NCBI RefSeq assembly: GCF_000013165.1 | Contig: NC_007798.1 | Span: 62,001-126,000, forward strand | DNA length: 64,000 nt | Direction of reading: 5' to 3' | Source: Neorickettsia sennetsu str. Miyayama | GTDB taxonomy: Bacteria; Pseudomonadota; Alphaproteobacteria; Rickettsiales; Anaplasmataceae | Part shown: piece by piece, positions 26,421 through 35,556 of the stretch | Numbering within the stretch: the stretch's first letter is position 1 | How the letters are laid out: every line of letters starts with the position of its first letter | Notes under the pieces: model-generated | The model's input: the letters and a program-made list of their open reading frames with translations, nothing else | The model's database searches: none | Told to the model about the DNA's origin: nothing | Translations under genes and position numbers: made by a program

Positions 26421-27233
26421 GTGGGAAAAAGAGAAGAGCTTTTTATAGCGTTCGGTGTAATACTTTTCCTGTTATTAGCAGCTGGGCTCTATTGGTTATG
26501 TAGAGTACGTTCTAGACGAGCTGTAGATAGCGCTCTTGAAGAGATACGACTCACCGGCCTAGTTCCTGGTTTGCAGGGTATACAGTTTAGTGCAGATGGG
26601 GTTTTAGGTCCGGCTGGGGCAACTGAACCAACCTGGGAAGGTGCAGTAGTAGTTCTTGATACAAGTGATGCTCCTCTTAGAGAGGTCTACCCGAATACAG
26701 AGCTCTTTTGTGCTCTTGGAATTGCTGGCACTCCGGTTCCAGAATCAGTTCGAGATTACTGTGGAGATTTTCCAATTCTGCGGGGTCCAGAAGGTTGTTT
26801 GCCTTCTGGAAAGAGCTGGTCTGTCCTGCATATCTGTCCTTTGGGTTTGCATGATCCTGTCCAGCCTGGGCAAGAAGGGGTCGCTGAGCTAGAAGAGAGT
26901 CTCTCTCAAGTAGCGCAAATATACGTAAGTGGATGGGGGCTTCATAGGGATTTTGATAAGCGTTGTGCGGGTGGTGAAGTTGATCTAACCGTCCTGATGA
27001 CGGTACCGTTTTCAGATGCAAACAGTGGTATAATGTCGAGGGCGGGACAGGTTCAGCATTTTGCTAGCTGCCTGGCTGTTGCATCCCGTCAGAATCCTGG
27101 CAAAATGTCTAGTGGACCACGATTTAAGCTTTGTTGTGATGGTGAAGAGATGCGGCGCATTTGTACTGAAGCAGCGTACAACGCAACAAGGGAGATCGAT
27201 AAACACTGGGGTAAAGCTGGTGCTGCACGCTGA
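26421..27233 (+). CDS. Membrane-anchored macrodomain-like protein, array member 3
   Basis: 270 residues from GTG 26421 (GTGAGG ribosome-binding site). Helix at about 7-28 (LFIAFGVILFLLLAAGLYWL) with RVRSRR after it, then a short linker and the domain: VPGLQGIQFSADGVLGP, AVVVLDTSD, WSVLHICPLGLHDP, TVLMTVPFSDANSGIM, FKLCCDGEEMRRICTEAAYN. The glycine loop of member 1 is replaced (NTELFCALG). The first ~92 codons and the last ~25 are nearly identical to the gene at 28713, while the centre differs. That mosaic points to gene conversion or selection for variation in the centre. Ligand binding is doubtful because both loops are changed. Confidence 0.68.
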   Translation: MGKREELFIAFGVILFLLLAAGLYWLCRVRSRRAVDSALEEIRLTGLVPGLQGIQFSADGVLGPAGATEPTWEGAVVVLDTSDAPLREVYPNTELFCALGIAGTPVPESVRDYCGDFPILRGPEGCLPSGKSWSVLHICPLGLHDPVQPGQEGVAELEESLSQVAQIYVSGWGLHRDFDKRCAGGEVDLTVLMTVPFSDANSGIMSRAGQVQHFASCLAVASRQNPGKMSSGPRFKLCCDGEEMRRICTEAAYNATREIDKHWGKAGAAR

Positions 27234-27511
27234 AATAATGGCATCCTGCATTTAGCTAAAATAATAAATTAGTAAACTAAATGTGGGCGCTGTATTAGCG
27301 AGGTAGAGCGTCCGAGTGAAATAGGTATCTATCACTTGGACGAGTAGTATACATCCTAAGCCTGGGTGTATGAACTTCATCTCTTCGACACATGATTCGG
27401 TTACGGTTTGTGTGTTGTTAGACTCTTTTTAATCTGAAAAGTATATACTCATTCTGAATAAAGGCCTTAGGTAGTTTCTCTATCTAGGGATGGCTTGTGC
27501 AGGGAGAGAGT
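27234..27511. terminator. Array spacer with near-perfect hairpin
   Basis: CGTCCGAGTGA and TCACTTGGACG near 27308-27342 pair as 11 bp with one G-U around an 11-nt loop, about 75 bp after the upstream stop. Likely mRNA 3' hairpin; no strong U tract follows. Confidence 0.45.
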
Positions 27512-28399
27512 ATGTGGGGAAGGCGTTTGTGTACCGCTTTGTTACTAAGTACAGCGTTTTTATTGTTTGCCTTACTGCTATCATTCACATTATGCGTTTG
27601 TCGTTTTCCATTGTGGCACAGAAGAGAAGCTTTTGAGGTTGCTCTGCCGCGGTCATTTTTTACAGAGGTTAGTGCTGAGTTATTAGGTGTAAATTATCCT
27701 AAAATGGACGGGTGCTACCTATCTTCGAAGAATCTGTTAGGTCGTGATGAGGATGATGGTTCTCCAATATGGGGAGATACCGTAATAGTTGTTGATCCGA
27801 ATGAGAGAATTCTTCTAGATGAGAAGTATGACGGACCAGGTATTTTTGCGAAAATGTACAAGAGGTTTGGGATCTTAGGATGCAATCCTTTTCGTCACTA
27901 CATAAATAAGGGTGACTTTTCAAAATACGGTGTGGCTCTTTCACCACTCCCGTTTTTCAGTTTTACTTCGCTAGTTTTTCTGTTGCACTCCATCCCACCA
28001 CGTATATCCTTCTCTCATGACCCGGAAGAGTCCTTGCGTGCGTGCAAGGCGCTCAAAAAGCAGTTTCTCCTGATTTTTGGGTTGGCAGAATATAATAATA
28101 ATGCTAATCCCTGTAGAGCCACGAATATGTATATCCCATTTTTGCACAGTATAGAAAATTTTACTCCTAGTGAAAAAAAGCAGTACATGTATTTATTTGC
28201 GAATGCATTTAATATGGCAGTAATGGACTTTTTGAAGGGAACCGAACGATCTCTATCCGATATCCTGAAGATACCTGATATAAGAATTTGTTGTGGAGAT
28301 CTTGCTACGCGGGACATGTTGGAAGAAGCATTTAACCATGTGTTTGCGTACAACTATCCGTCTGCGGAAAATGGGTTACGATCTTGTATAGCAAGATGA
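27512..28399 (+). CDS. Membrane-anchored macrodomain-like protein, array member 4
   Basis: 295 residues from ATG 27512, which follows AGGGAGAG; a GTG 15 nt upstream would include that site. Helix at about 7-32 (TALLLSTAFLLFALLLSFTL), short stop, then YPKMDGCYLSSKNLLG, DTVIVVDPNERIL, KYDGPGIFAKMYKRFGILG (glycine loop with one Gly lost), LVFLLHSIPP in place of VIH, MYIPFLHSIENF in place of the second loop, and IPDIRICCGDLATRDMLEEAF. The strand order is retained but both putative ligand loops are altered. Leader sequence differs from members 3 and 5, so this gene was not part of their duplication. Confidence 0.66.
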   Translation: MWGRRLCTALLLSTAFLLFALLLSFTLCVCRFPLWHRREAFEVALPRSFFTEVSAELLGVNYPKMDGCYLSSKNLLGRDEDDGSPIWGDTVIVVDPNERILLDEKYDGPGIFAKMYKRFGILGCNPFRHYINKGDFSKYGVALSPLPFFSFTSLVFLLHSIPPRISFSHDPEESLRACKALKKQFLLIFGLAEYNNNANPCRATNMYIPFLHSIENFTPSEKKQYMYLFANAFNMAVMDFLKGTERSLSDILKIPDIRICCGDLATRDMLEEAFNHVFAYNYPSAENGLRSCIAR

Positions 28400-28712
28400 T
28401 TTAGCAGTCAAAGGTGATTAGCACATCAAGGTCGTCTAGGTAATGATGAATATGGAGTGCGTAAGTACGCGTGCGTTATCTATTGTTGTATGCAGCAAGG
28501 GCTTTATACGAGTAAATTTTCGTTGGGGCTAGGTTCGTTTTGTACCATGGTGGGAGTTAGGGTATGTTAGCTAATATATTTCCTCAAGTAGATATTTAGG
28601 AAAGTTCCCGCAAGACTTTCTAAAATTATTTACTTTATAGTCACAATATACGATAAATAATATGCACAATCCTTAACAAAGTAAGTTTTTTTAAGAATAG
28701 TGTGAGGTTACT

Positions 28713-29501
28713 GTGGGAAAAAGAGAAGAGCTTTTTATAGCGTTCGGTGTAATACTTTTCCTGTTATTAGCAGCTGGGCTCTATTGGTTATGTAGAGTAC
28801 GTTCTAGACGAGCTGTAGATAGCGCTCTTGAAGAGATACGACTCACCGGCCTAGTTCCTGGTTTGCAGGGTATACAGTTTAGTGCAGATGGGGTTTTAGG
28901 TCCGGCTGGGGCAACTGAACCAACCTGGGAAGGTGCAGTAGTAGTTCTTGATACAAGTGATGCTCCTCTTAGAGGGGTCTACCCGGATACACCCCTATGG
29001 CGCGTTTTTAGACTTGTTGACAAGGATGTTCCACAAGGCACCCTAGAGGCCTTTGGAAGGCATTCATTTTTGGACGGTCCACAAATTCGTTCGTCTTCGG
29101 GAACAACTATCTGTACTGTAACGCATGTATGTCCTGGGGATTTGCATACTCCTGCTCAGCCTGGGCGAGCAGGAGTTGCTAAAGTAAAAGGGGCTCTCCG
29201 TCAAGTAGCGGAAAAATACGCGTGTCTATGCGCGATGCAGCTTTATGGTGGGCGTTCTACTTATGAGGGCCTTCCTGTCACCGTTCTGATGACGGTACCG
29301 TTTTCAGAGGTAAACAATGGTATAATGCCGAAGGTGGAACAGGCTAGGTATTTTGCTGGCTGCCTGGCTGTTGCGTCCAGTAGGTATCCTGGCAGAAGGA
29401 GTCATGTGCCATTTAAGCTTTGTTGTGATGGTGAAGAGATGCGGCGCATTTGTACTGATGCAGCGTACAACGCAGCACGGGGGTCTGCTCAATGCAGGTA
29501 G
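28713..29501 (+). CDS. Membrane-anchored macrodomain-like protein, array member 5
   Basis: 262 residues from GTG 28713. The N-terminal ~92 residues (anchor, linker, GIQFSADGVLGP, VVVLDTSD) are the same as member 3 with single changes. The centre (TPLWRVFRLVDKDVPQGTLE, then ICTVTHVCPGDLHTP) is different. The end (TVLMTVPFSEVNNGIMPK, FKLCCDGEEMRRICTDAAYN) converges again. The upstream ~215 bp is also shared. The centre variation covers the region that would form the first ligand loop. Probably expressed from its own copy of the leader. Confidence 0.68.
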   Translation: MGKREELFIAFGVILFLLLAAGLYWLCRVRSRRAVDSALEEIRLTGLVPGLQGIQFSADGVLGPAGATEPTWEGAVVVLDTSDAPLRGVYPDTPLWRVFRLVDKDVPQGTLEAFGRHSFLDGPQIRSSSGTTICTVTHVCPGDLHTPAQPGRAGVAKVKGALRQVAEKYACLCAMQLYGGRSTYEGLPVTVLMTVPFSEVNNGIMPKVEQARYFAGCLAVASSRYPGRRSHVPFKLCCDGEEMRRICTDAAYNAARGSAQCR

Positions 29502-30232
29502 TAACGTCGGGGCTGCACTTAAACGTGTTTTTGTAGGTATATTTCAAATGGCTGGCCACAGTGTTGTTAGTGTGAGTTCACTGCCGTAGTGATAGTTTTC
29601 TCTGTTTTGTGAACCCTTGTACGTCAGACGTTCTCTGCCCAGGCTTAACAAAAGCACAGTGCTATGGGGATCTCTAAAATAACTATTTTATTACTCTTAG
29701 TCATTTGTTGTTTTTGTGGGAATTTGAAAAGTATTTTAAAATTACCATATACGTGGTGGTATTTCTCTTACAACCGTATTGAAAAATCACTAAATATGAA
29801 CTTGGTGTAATAGTTAATTGGTTTGGTGGATTGATGGTGACATTTGTTGCTATGGAGTTTTCTTCTTCATTTCGAATAAACTGCTTTAGTGTAGGCTAAG
29901 GCAGATATATAGGAATCGTTTTTCAATGATCAAGGGAGTATCCATAGTTGAAAATAAACACGTTGAACGCGGTGAATCCGGTCAGAGCGTAAATTAGTTA
30001 GCCTGAAGTATGAAAAAATAAATTTTTCACTATACTACCGTGCCTAGTTCATCGCGCTGGCATATGTGATAAATAGGGATGTAGGAGAGAGGAGGTCATA
30101 CGGTTGAGTGATCTCTCCCCCGATGCATTCTTTTTGAGCGCGAAATAAAGATATTTAAAACAATTTTGGATTGTGTCATAAAGGGCAATGTTAGACTCTG
30201 TTCCTTGATATTCCTCATTAGGAGTGTAGGTT
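29502..30232. other. Array spacer, no gene seen
   Basis: About 730 bp with no supported ORF. AT-rich in the left half. The member 6 ribosome-binding site (TTAGGAGTGTAGGTT) ends it. Confidence 0.5.
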
Positions 30233-30964
30233 ATGTTTTCTGCTAATAAAAATATCATCTTTGTGCTTGTTTTGGCATCAATGGTTGTTTTGTCCATTGT
30301 TGTGTTTTACTTTGCGCACAAGATTCTCTTAAAAGGGCGAACTTTTAAGAAGCCACCTTCCACGCCATCAGTGGAAGAGCTACTTTCTGTTTCAGACGAT
30401 ATTGTTGTTCAGCCTTTCCAATCAAATTTTCCTATTTCTCTTCTTGGAAAATTAAGTGGTTGTACGATATCACAAGAAAAAATTATAGGTTCCTGCGAGC
30501 GAAGCGGAGAACCCTCAACTGAGAAGTACGTCGTTTTGGAAGCACTTTCAAGAGAATGTTCCCAAGAAGAGAAATGTGAGTTGGTGGGTAATCTTTTGCG
30601 TGTACGATCGGTTTTGCCGCTTACTGAACAATCTATCCCTACGGCAGATGATTTTTGTGCGTTTTTCCTGGACGTTTTTGCAACTATGGCGGTGCAAGGA
30701 ACATACTCTGCTGCGGCGAGTGGAGCAACGTTACACATTCCCTTTCCAATGCGACCTCTAGCGCCAGGAAGAGTATCTGAAGTATATGTTTCACGATTCG
30801 TAGAAGGATTCCTTGTTGCTTCTGCTTCACATGGTGGTGGAAGCCTAGTTGCTAGTCTGAATTTAGCGGAGATAAAATTTTGTTGCTCAGATAGTTATTC
30901 ATTTCAGATGCTCGCTCATGCATTTAATAACAGCACAATAGCTCGATGTGTTGGGGGTGTATAG
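30233..30964 (+). CDS. Array member 6, strongly diverged
   Basis: 243 residues from ATG 30233. Helix at about 8-30 (IFVLVLASMVVLSIVVFYFA), linker, then GKLSGCTISQEKIIG, a strand YVVLEA, no glycine loop, ATLHIPFPMRPLAPG where other members have VVMVPLV, and LAEIKFCCSDSYSFQMLAHA at the end. The anchor, domain order and CC-ending last strand place it in the array family. The region between strand 1 and the central helix is ~60 residues shorter than in member 1, so the first ligand loop is gone. A strong terminator follows. Confidence 0.6.
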   Translation: MFSANKNIIFVLVLASMVVLSIVVFYFAHKILLKGRTFKKPPSTPSVEELLSVSDDIVVQPFQSNFPISLLGKLSGCTISQEKIIGSCERSGEPSTEKYVVLEALSRECSQEEKCELVGNLLRVRSVLPLTEQSIPTADDFCAFFLDVFATMAVQGTYSAAASGATLHIPFPMRPLAPGRVSEVYVSRFVEGFLVASASHGGGSLVASLNLAEIKFCCSDSYSFQMLAHAFNNSTIARCVGGV

Positions 30965-30975
30965 CACTAAAATAG

Positions 30976-31017
30976 TAAATTATTTTCTGTTTTTTATAGA
31001 ATAATTTATTTTTTTTT
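30976..31017 (+). terminator. Rho-independent terminator after array member 6
   Basis: TAAATTATT (30976-30984) pairs perfectly with AATAATTTA (31000-31008) and is followed at once by a run of nine T. All-AT stem, but the U tract and the position 12 bp after the stop make it a good terminator. Confidence 0.75.
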
Positions 31018-31306
31018 CAAGAAACTGCTAGAATATAGTCCATTGTGTTATTGTGGTTCTGAGCAATGAAGCCGTGAAAGCAGGTGCGTATTCGTAAGTA
31101 GCGGTGATTTAGTGAAGCATTTGTTGTAGCCCTTTTTGGAGAACATAGTGCCGTTGTGTTGCATGCTCTGTTGCATCTCTACCTATGGAAGGACAGCGTG
31201 ATATGTACTTGAGTTCATTTATTAGCGTGTTTTCTTTAGGTTTTGGCAATTGTAATTCGCTGGTTGATTTTCAGTACACATTGCAGTTGGATTGTTTCTC
31301 GTATTT

Positions 31307-32203
31307 ATGATATCAAGTTACCTTTTTTATGGCCTAGGCCCGGAAGACAAATGGAGAAAGGTGTTACGAGTGGTTTTGCTCGTAGTGGCTATCCTTCTGT
31401 TCGCTATTCTCGTAGCGAGTCTTATATTATTGTGTAGATGTTGTAGGGGAGAAAAAAGTTTTTCTCCTGAGTCAGCTGTACAACAGCTCCCGCAGACGGT
31501 TCCGTCTACTAACGTGCTTACTTCAGAGGCAATTGTAGTCAGTGGTGTCAGGAAGGGTATTCTTGATCAAATGAAGGGGTACACATTTATTGATCCAGTT
31601 GGTAGGGTGACGACATCTGTTGCTAGACTTACCGGAGGGTCTGTCTCTGTACTCACAAATCCTGCCATACCTGTTGATGTATTACCCTCTACCGTAGAAG
31701 GGCTTCTTGGAAAGAATTGTATCAATCCATGGGGTCCGCTTTCTCCTCAATCGTCTGATATTGCTTCGCATTTATCTTATGCTGTTCATCAGGCCCTTAT
31801 GCATGTTACGGAGCCCAATCAGGGGGAGATTCTACTGTCTGCTTCGGACGGCCGCTTGTGTCTGGTGTGTGATCCAAGGTTCTTCACGTCTGGAGTTACT
31901 CGGTTTGGATATACGGAGCATACTCCTGTGCGTCCAGCTGTGTATGTTGCGGCAAATGCATGGGCTAGAGCGATATTCGATTGGCTAGCCCCGCTAAGGC
32001 AACCTGGTTGTATTTTAGAGGGTACGACACTTATGGTTTTGTTGCCTGGTCCGGAGTTCGAGTGTCATTTTATTAATGTTTGGCGCAGCCTTACTGTTTT
32101 TGCTGGTCCTGAAATGGAAGGTGCGCTAAGGGTTAGATGTATGCCGGAGCTTTTTGCCGCATCCGAGCCATCCTATGATGCACAAGGTCCCTTAAGGAAT
32201 TAG
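31307..32203 (+). CDS. Array member 7, most diverged
   Basis: 298 residues from ATG 31307; a TTG 15 nt upstream is also in frame, and neither has a good ribosome-binding site. Helix at about 21-43 (VLLVVAILLFAILVASLILL) then CRCCRGEKS. The following domain keeps the strand-like runs TTLMVLLPGPEF and ALRVRCMPEL that align in order with VVMVPLV and VRICC of member 1, but lacks the CC pair, the glycine loop and VIH. LCLVCDPRFF is specific to it. I include it as a remote array member because of anchor, length, position and the last two strands. It could be unrelated. Confidence 0.5.
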   Translation: MISSYLFYGLGPEDKWRKVLRVVLLVVAILLFAILVASLILLCRCCRGEKSFSPESAVQQLPQTVPSTNVLTSEAIVVSGVRKGILDQMKGYTFIDPVGRVTTSVARLTGGSVSVLTNPAIPVDVLPSTVEGLLGKNCINPWGPLSPQSSDIASHLSYAVHQALMHVTEPNQGEILLSASDGRLCLVCDPRFFTSGVTRFGYTEHTPVRPAVYVAANAWARAIFDWLAPLRQPGCILEGTTLMVLLPGPEFECHFINVWRSLTVFAGPEMEGALRVRCMPELFAASEPSYDAQGPLRN

Positions 32204-32666
32204 TGCTTGGTGTACCAGGGGTAAGTGTCTCTGGATTTTTCCACGAGGGTAAATAGGGGGACAGCTTTTGTGTACGAGAAGCTGCACGTGTGCGTCTTTT
32301 GGATCGGTTGTTTTTAAGCATCTGTCCTGTTGTGTACAGTTTAGGGATTTGTTTTTCCAGAGATATTGTCGCTGTGGGCAGTACAACCTATACAAACAGC
32401 TCTCTAGTTAGAGGCTTCACTCAGAATGCCGTTCTACTTTAGTGCTTTTGGTCGAATTGTGATTGGGTGATTTAGGAGATGTATATTGTGGCGAGTGTGC
32501 TTTTTGCTTTTAAAAAGAAGCTTTGGTCTATATTAGGTATCCCGTGTATATTTTAGTTCAGTTACACTGAGTTGTTAACATGTAGATAGGATTGCGGTGT
32601 CCATACAAGACACACGCCTGCAATCCTATCCTTCCCAACGCACCAAATGTTCATATCCAGTTCTTG
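32204..32666. other. Convergent spacer with 11-bp hairpin
   Basis: No gene. GATAGGATTGC (32585-32595) pairs perfectly with GCAATCCTATC (32620-32630); an inner GTGT/ACAC pair extends it. It sits between the convergent member 7 and clpB, so it may end both transcripts. No U tract on either side. Confidence 0.55.
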
Positions 32667-35231
32667 CTAATACTGGATTTCTAGCTTGTTACCAATTTTA
32701 TCGAATATAATTTTGCCATTTTCAGGCAGGCTACCCGAGAGGATTGCTTGTGCTAGTGGATTATAAACGTATTGCTGAATCACGCGTTTTAATGGTCGAG
32801 CACCGTATACTGGATGATACCCCTGTTCACATATCCACCTCTTGGCTTCGTGAGTAAAAGAAAGGTGAAGGTTCTTGGTTTTTATGCGTTCCTGTAGTTT
32901 ATGCAATTGAATCTCCAGTATCTTTTCTATGTTTTCTTTGCTCAAGCGATTGAAGAAAAGGATCTCGTCAAGACGGTTCAAAAACTCAGGACGGAAGAAT
33001 TGCCTGACTATTTCCATTATTTTAGTTTTCTCAACCTCGGTGATTTGTGTAACTTCCGATAAAACATCCGATCCCAGGTTTGATGTAAGAATTAATATTG
33101 TATTTTTAAAATCAACGACATGGCCTTGAGTATCGGTTAGTCTGCCCTCGTCTAATACTTGAAGCAATATATTGAACACATCATGATGTGCTTTTTCCAC
33201 TTCGTCGAATAAGATTACCTGATATGGACGCCGTCTTACTGCTTCAGTAAGTATTCCACCTTCCTCATACCCGACATATCCAGGAGGTGCACCTATCAAT
33301 CGTGCTACGGCATGTTTTTCCATATATTCGGACATATCAATGCGAAGCAGTGCTGTTTCATTATCGAACAGGAACTTTGCTAGTGCTTTGCTGAGCTCTG
33401 TTTTTCCAACGCCTGTTGAACCTAAAAACATGAAAGATCCAAGCGGACGATTTGCATCCTGGACGCCAGCTCTAGAGCGTTTTACCGCACTGCTGACTGC
33501 TTCTACGGCTTCATCTTGTCCTATGACGTGTTTTTTCAATTCATCTTCTATCTTTAAAAGTCTTTGTTGTTCACTCCCCATCATTTTTTCAACAGGAATT
33601 CCTGTCCATTTGGCAACAATGTTTGCTATGTCGTCCTCTGTGACCTCTCTTTTTAGGAGTGTACCGCCTACTTGTTTTTCTTCATTGACCAATCTATTTT
33701 CCAAGGCTGGAATGGTGCCGTATAGGATCTTTCCTGCGGTTGCAAGATCACCATTTCTCTGTGCAATCTCCAGTGAATACCGTGCTTCGTTGAGTTCCTC
33801 TTTCAATTTTTGTATCTCTTTAAGCTTTGACTTTTCAGCTTGCCAGGAGCTTTCGAGATCCGCTTGTTTTTTTTCAAGACCTTCTAGATCCTGCTTTATT
33901 TTTTCCAATCTGCCGATAGAATTAGCATCCTTTTCTTTTTTCAGTGCTTCTGCTTCTATTTTTAGTTGTATGATTTTCCTGTCGAGTTCATCTATTACCT
34001 CAGGCTTACTGTCAGATTCAATCCTGATCTTACTTGCAGCCTCGTCCATTAAGTCTATGGCCTTATCTGGGAGGAATCTGTCTGTGATATACCGATTTGA
34101 GAGAACTGCTGCGGAGACAACTGCGCTATCAGCAATTCTTATTCCGTGGTGGACTTCATACTTCTCTTTTATGCCGCGCAGTATTGAAATGGTATCCTCT
34201 TCTGTGGGTTGTCCAACGAAAATCGGCTGAAATCTCCTCGCTAGTGCGGCATCCTTTTCTATGTGTTTCTTGTACTCTTCCAGTGTAGTTGCACCTACGC
34301 AGTGTATTTCCCCGCGTGCAAGTGCTGGTTTTAGTAAATTCGAGGCGTCCATTGCACCTTCTGTTGCACCCGCACCTACGAGTGTGTGGAGCTCATCTAT
34401 AAAAAGAATGACGCTACCCCCAGAATCTGCAAGTTCGTTGATTACTGATTTTAATCTTTCCTCGAATTCACCTCTGTACTTTGAACCTGCTATTAGTGCA
34501 CCTAAGTCAAGTGAAAGTAGAGAAGCGCTTGCCAAATTTTGTGGAACATCTTTTGCGACCATCCGCATTGCAAGACCTTCAACTACTGCCGTCTTGCCAA
34601 CGCCTGGATCACCAATGAGTACCGGATTATTTTTTGTTCGTCTAGACAAGACCTGCATCACCCTCCGGATTTCTTCGTCTCTGCCGATAACCGGGTCAAG
34701 TTTTCCCGAGCGTGCAATCTCAGTTAGGTCTTTTGTATAGCGTCTAAGAGCGTTGAAGTTGTTCTCCGCATTTGCAGAATCAGCTCTCCTACTTCCCCTA
34801 TTTGCGTCAATGATTTGTTGCAACTTTGCTGCGTCTACACCTTGTTCCTTTAGAATTTTAGATGCTTCAGATTCTGTTGCTGCTACACCTTGCAAGAGTC
34901 TTTCTACAGTGACGAAACTGTCTTGTGACCTTCCAGCTATTTCAATTGATGTCTGTATTGTCTGTGCTGCATCCGGCGTTAGATGAATGTGTCCTGCACC
35001 TTGGCCACTCACGGATGGTAGCTTTCTCAGTGTCAGTTCTACGCTATTTAGAATCACGTCTAAATTTGCGCCGCATTGTTCTAGTAGTTGGGTGACAATA
35101 CCATTGGTATTCTTCAGCAGCGCCCTAAGTATGTGAAGCGATGTAAGCGTCTGATGCCCCATGCTTACCGCATCTAGCTGCGCGCTTTGAATGATTGACG
35201 CTGAATTATCTGTAAATTTGTCGAACCGCAT
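32667..35231 (-). CDS. clpB: ATP-dependent disaggregase ClpB
   Basis: 854 residues from the ATG at 35231 ([13 protein letters not shown], where family starts align); an ATG 18 nt upstream is in frame. ClpB with DnaK extracts proteins from aggregates. Order: N domain (1-145), AAA-1 with [17 protein letters not shown] (Walker A) and [14 protein letters not shown] (Walker B), the long coiled-coil middle domain (about 400-520, [18 protein letters not shown] onward), AAA-2 with [15 protein letters not shown] and [11 protein letters not shown], and the C-terminal small domain with [13 protein letters not shown]. Complete, about the usual 860 residues. Single gene with spacers on both sides. Heat-shock promoter not identified. 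Confidence 0.98.
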   Translation of the reverse strand: MRFDKFTDNSASIIQSAQLDAVSMGHQTLTSLHILRALLKNTNGIVTQLLEQCGANLDVILNSVELTLRKLPSVSGQGAGHIHLTPDAAQTIQTSIEIAGRSQDSFVTVERLLQGVAATESEASKILKEQGVDAAKLQQIIDANRGSRRADSANAENNFNALRRYTKDLTEIARSGKLDPVIGRDEEIRRVMQVLSRRTKNNPVLIGDPGVGKTAVVEGLAMRMVAKDVPQNLASASLLSLDLGALIAGSKYRGEFEERLKSVINELADSGGSVILFIDELHTLVGAGATEGAMDASNLLKPALARGEIHCVGATTLEEYKKHIEKDAALARRFQPIFVGQPTEEDTISILRGIKEKYEVHHGIRIADSAVVSAAVLSNRYITDRFLPDKAIDLMDEAASKIRIESDSKPEVIDELDRKIIQLKIEAEALKKEKDANSIGRLEKIKQDLEGLEKKQADLESSWQAEKSKLKEIQKLKEELNEARYSLEIAQRNGDLATAGKILYGTIPALENRLVNEEKQVGGTLLKREVTEDDIANIVAKWTGIPVEKMMGSEQQRLLKIEDELKKHVIGQDEAVEAVSSAVKRSRAGVQDANRPLGSFMFLGSTGVGKTELSKALAKFLFDNETALLRIDMSEYMEKHAVARLIGAPPGYVGYEEGGILTEAVRRRPYQVILFDEVEKAHHDVFNILLQVLDEGRLTDTQGHVVDFKNTILILTSNLGSDVLSEVTQITEVEKTKIMEIVRQFFRPEFLNRLDEILFFNRLSKENIEKILEIQLHKLQERIKTKNLHLSFTHEAKRWICEQGYHPVYGARPLKRVIQQYVYNPLAQAILSGSLPENGKIIFDKIGNKLEIQY

Positions 35232-35556
35232 GTTTATAGTAGATAGCACATAGTATATGTAAGCATAAATTGGATACTTTCATCAGTGAATTATGAGAGT
35301 TGTGTGTAGACTAAGCAACTACGGTAATGTGGAAATTAATGTGTAATGTTTGAAAAAAGTTTCTGTCTGTACGGCGAATAGTTCCACAAAAGTGTCTATT
35401 TGCTCGTTGAGGTGTACACGTACGACAAAGATACGTTCTTGGGCTTTATTGGTTCCCCATTTCAATGTTTCACTATAAGCTCTTTGCTCATTGATTGCTG
35501 AAACTACATAGGTTGGGTAGAATGGAGGAATTGTCTAGCGTTTTAAAGGGAATTAC
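35232..35556. promoter_or_regulatory. Divergent promoter region clpB / RNase E/G
   Basis: 325 bp between two divergently transcribed genes, so it must hold both promoters. I cannot identify a confident sigma-32-like or sigma-70-like element by eye. Confidence 0.5.

Larger units (their letters stand above)
26203..29490 (+). repeat. Mosaic duplication of array members 3 and 5
   Basis: Block 26203-26690 matches 28497-28980 almost base for base (leader plus first third of the gene). After a diverged centre, about 26990-27200 and 29285-29480 become similar again, with an identical run around the FKLCCDGEEMRRIC codons. Offset between copies is about 2,292 bp at the start codons. Member 4 lies between them. 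Confidence 0.8.

Noticed and set aside
33340-34230. 296-codon plus-strand ORF
   Set aside because: It lies antisense inside clpB, is Ser/Phe-rich in the way antisense frames of conserved genes are, and has no family trait.
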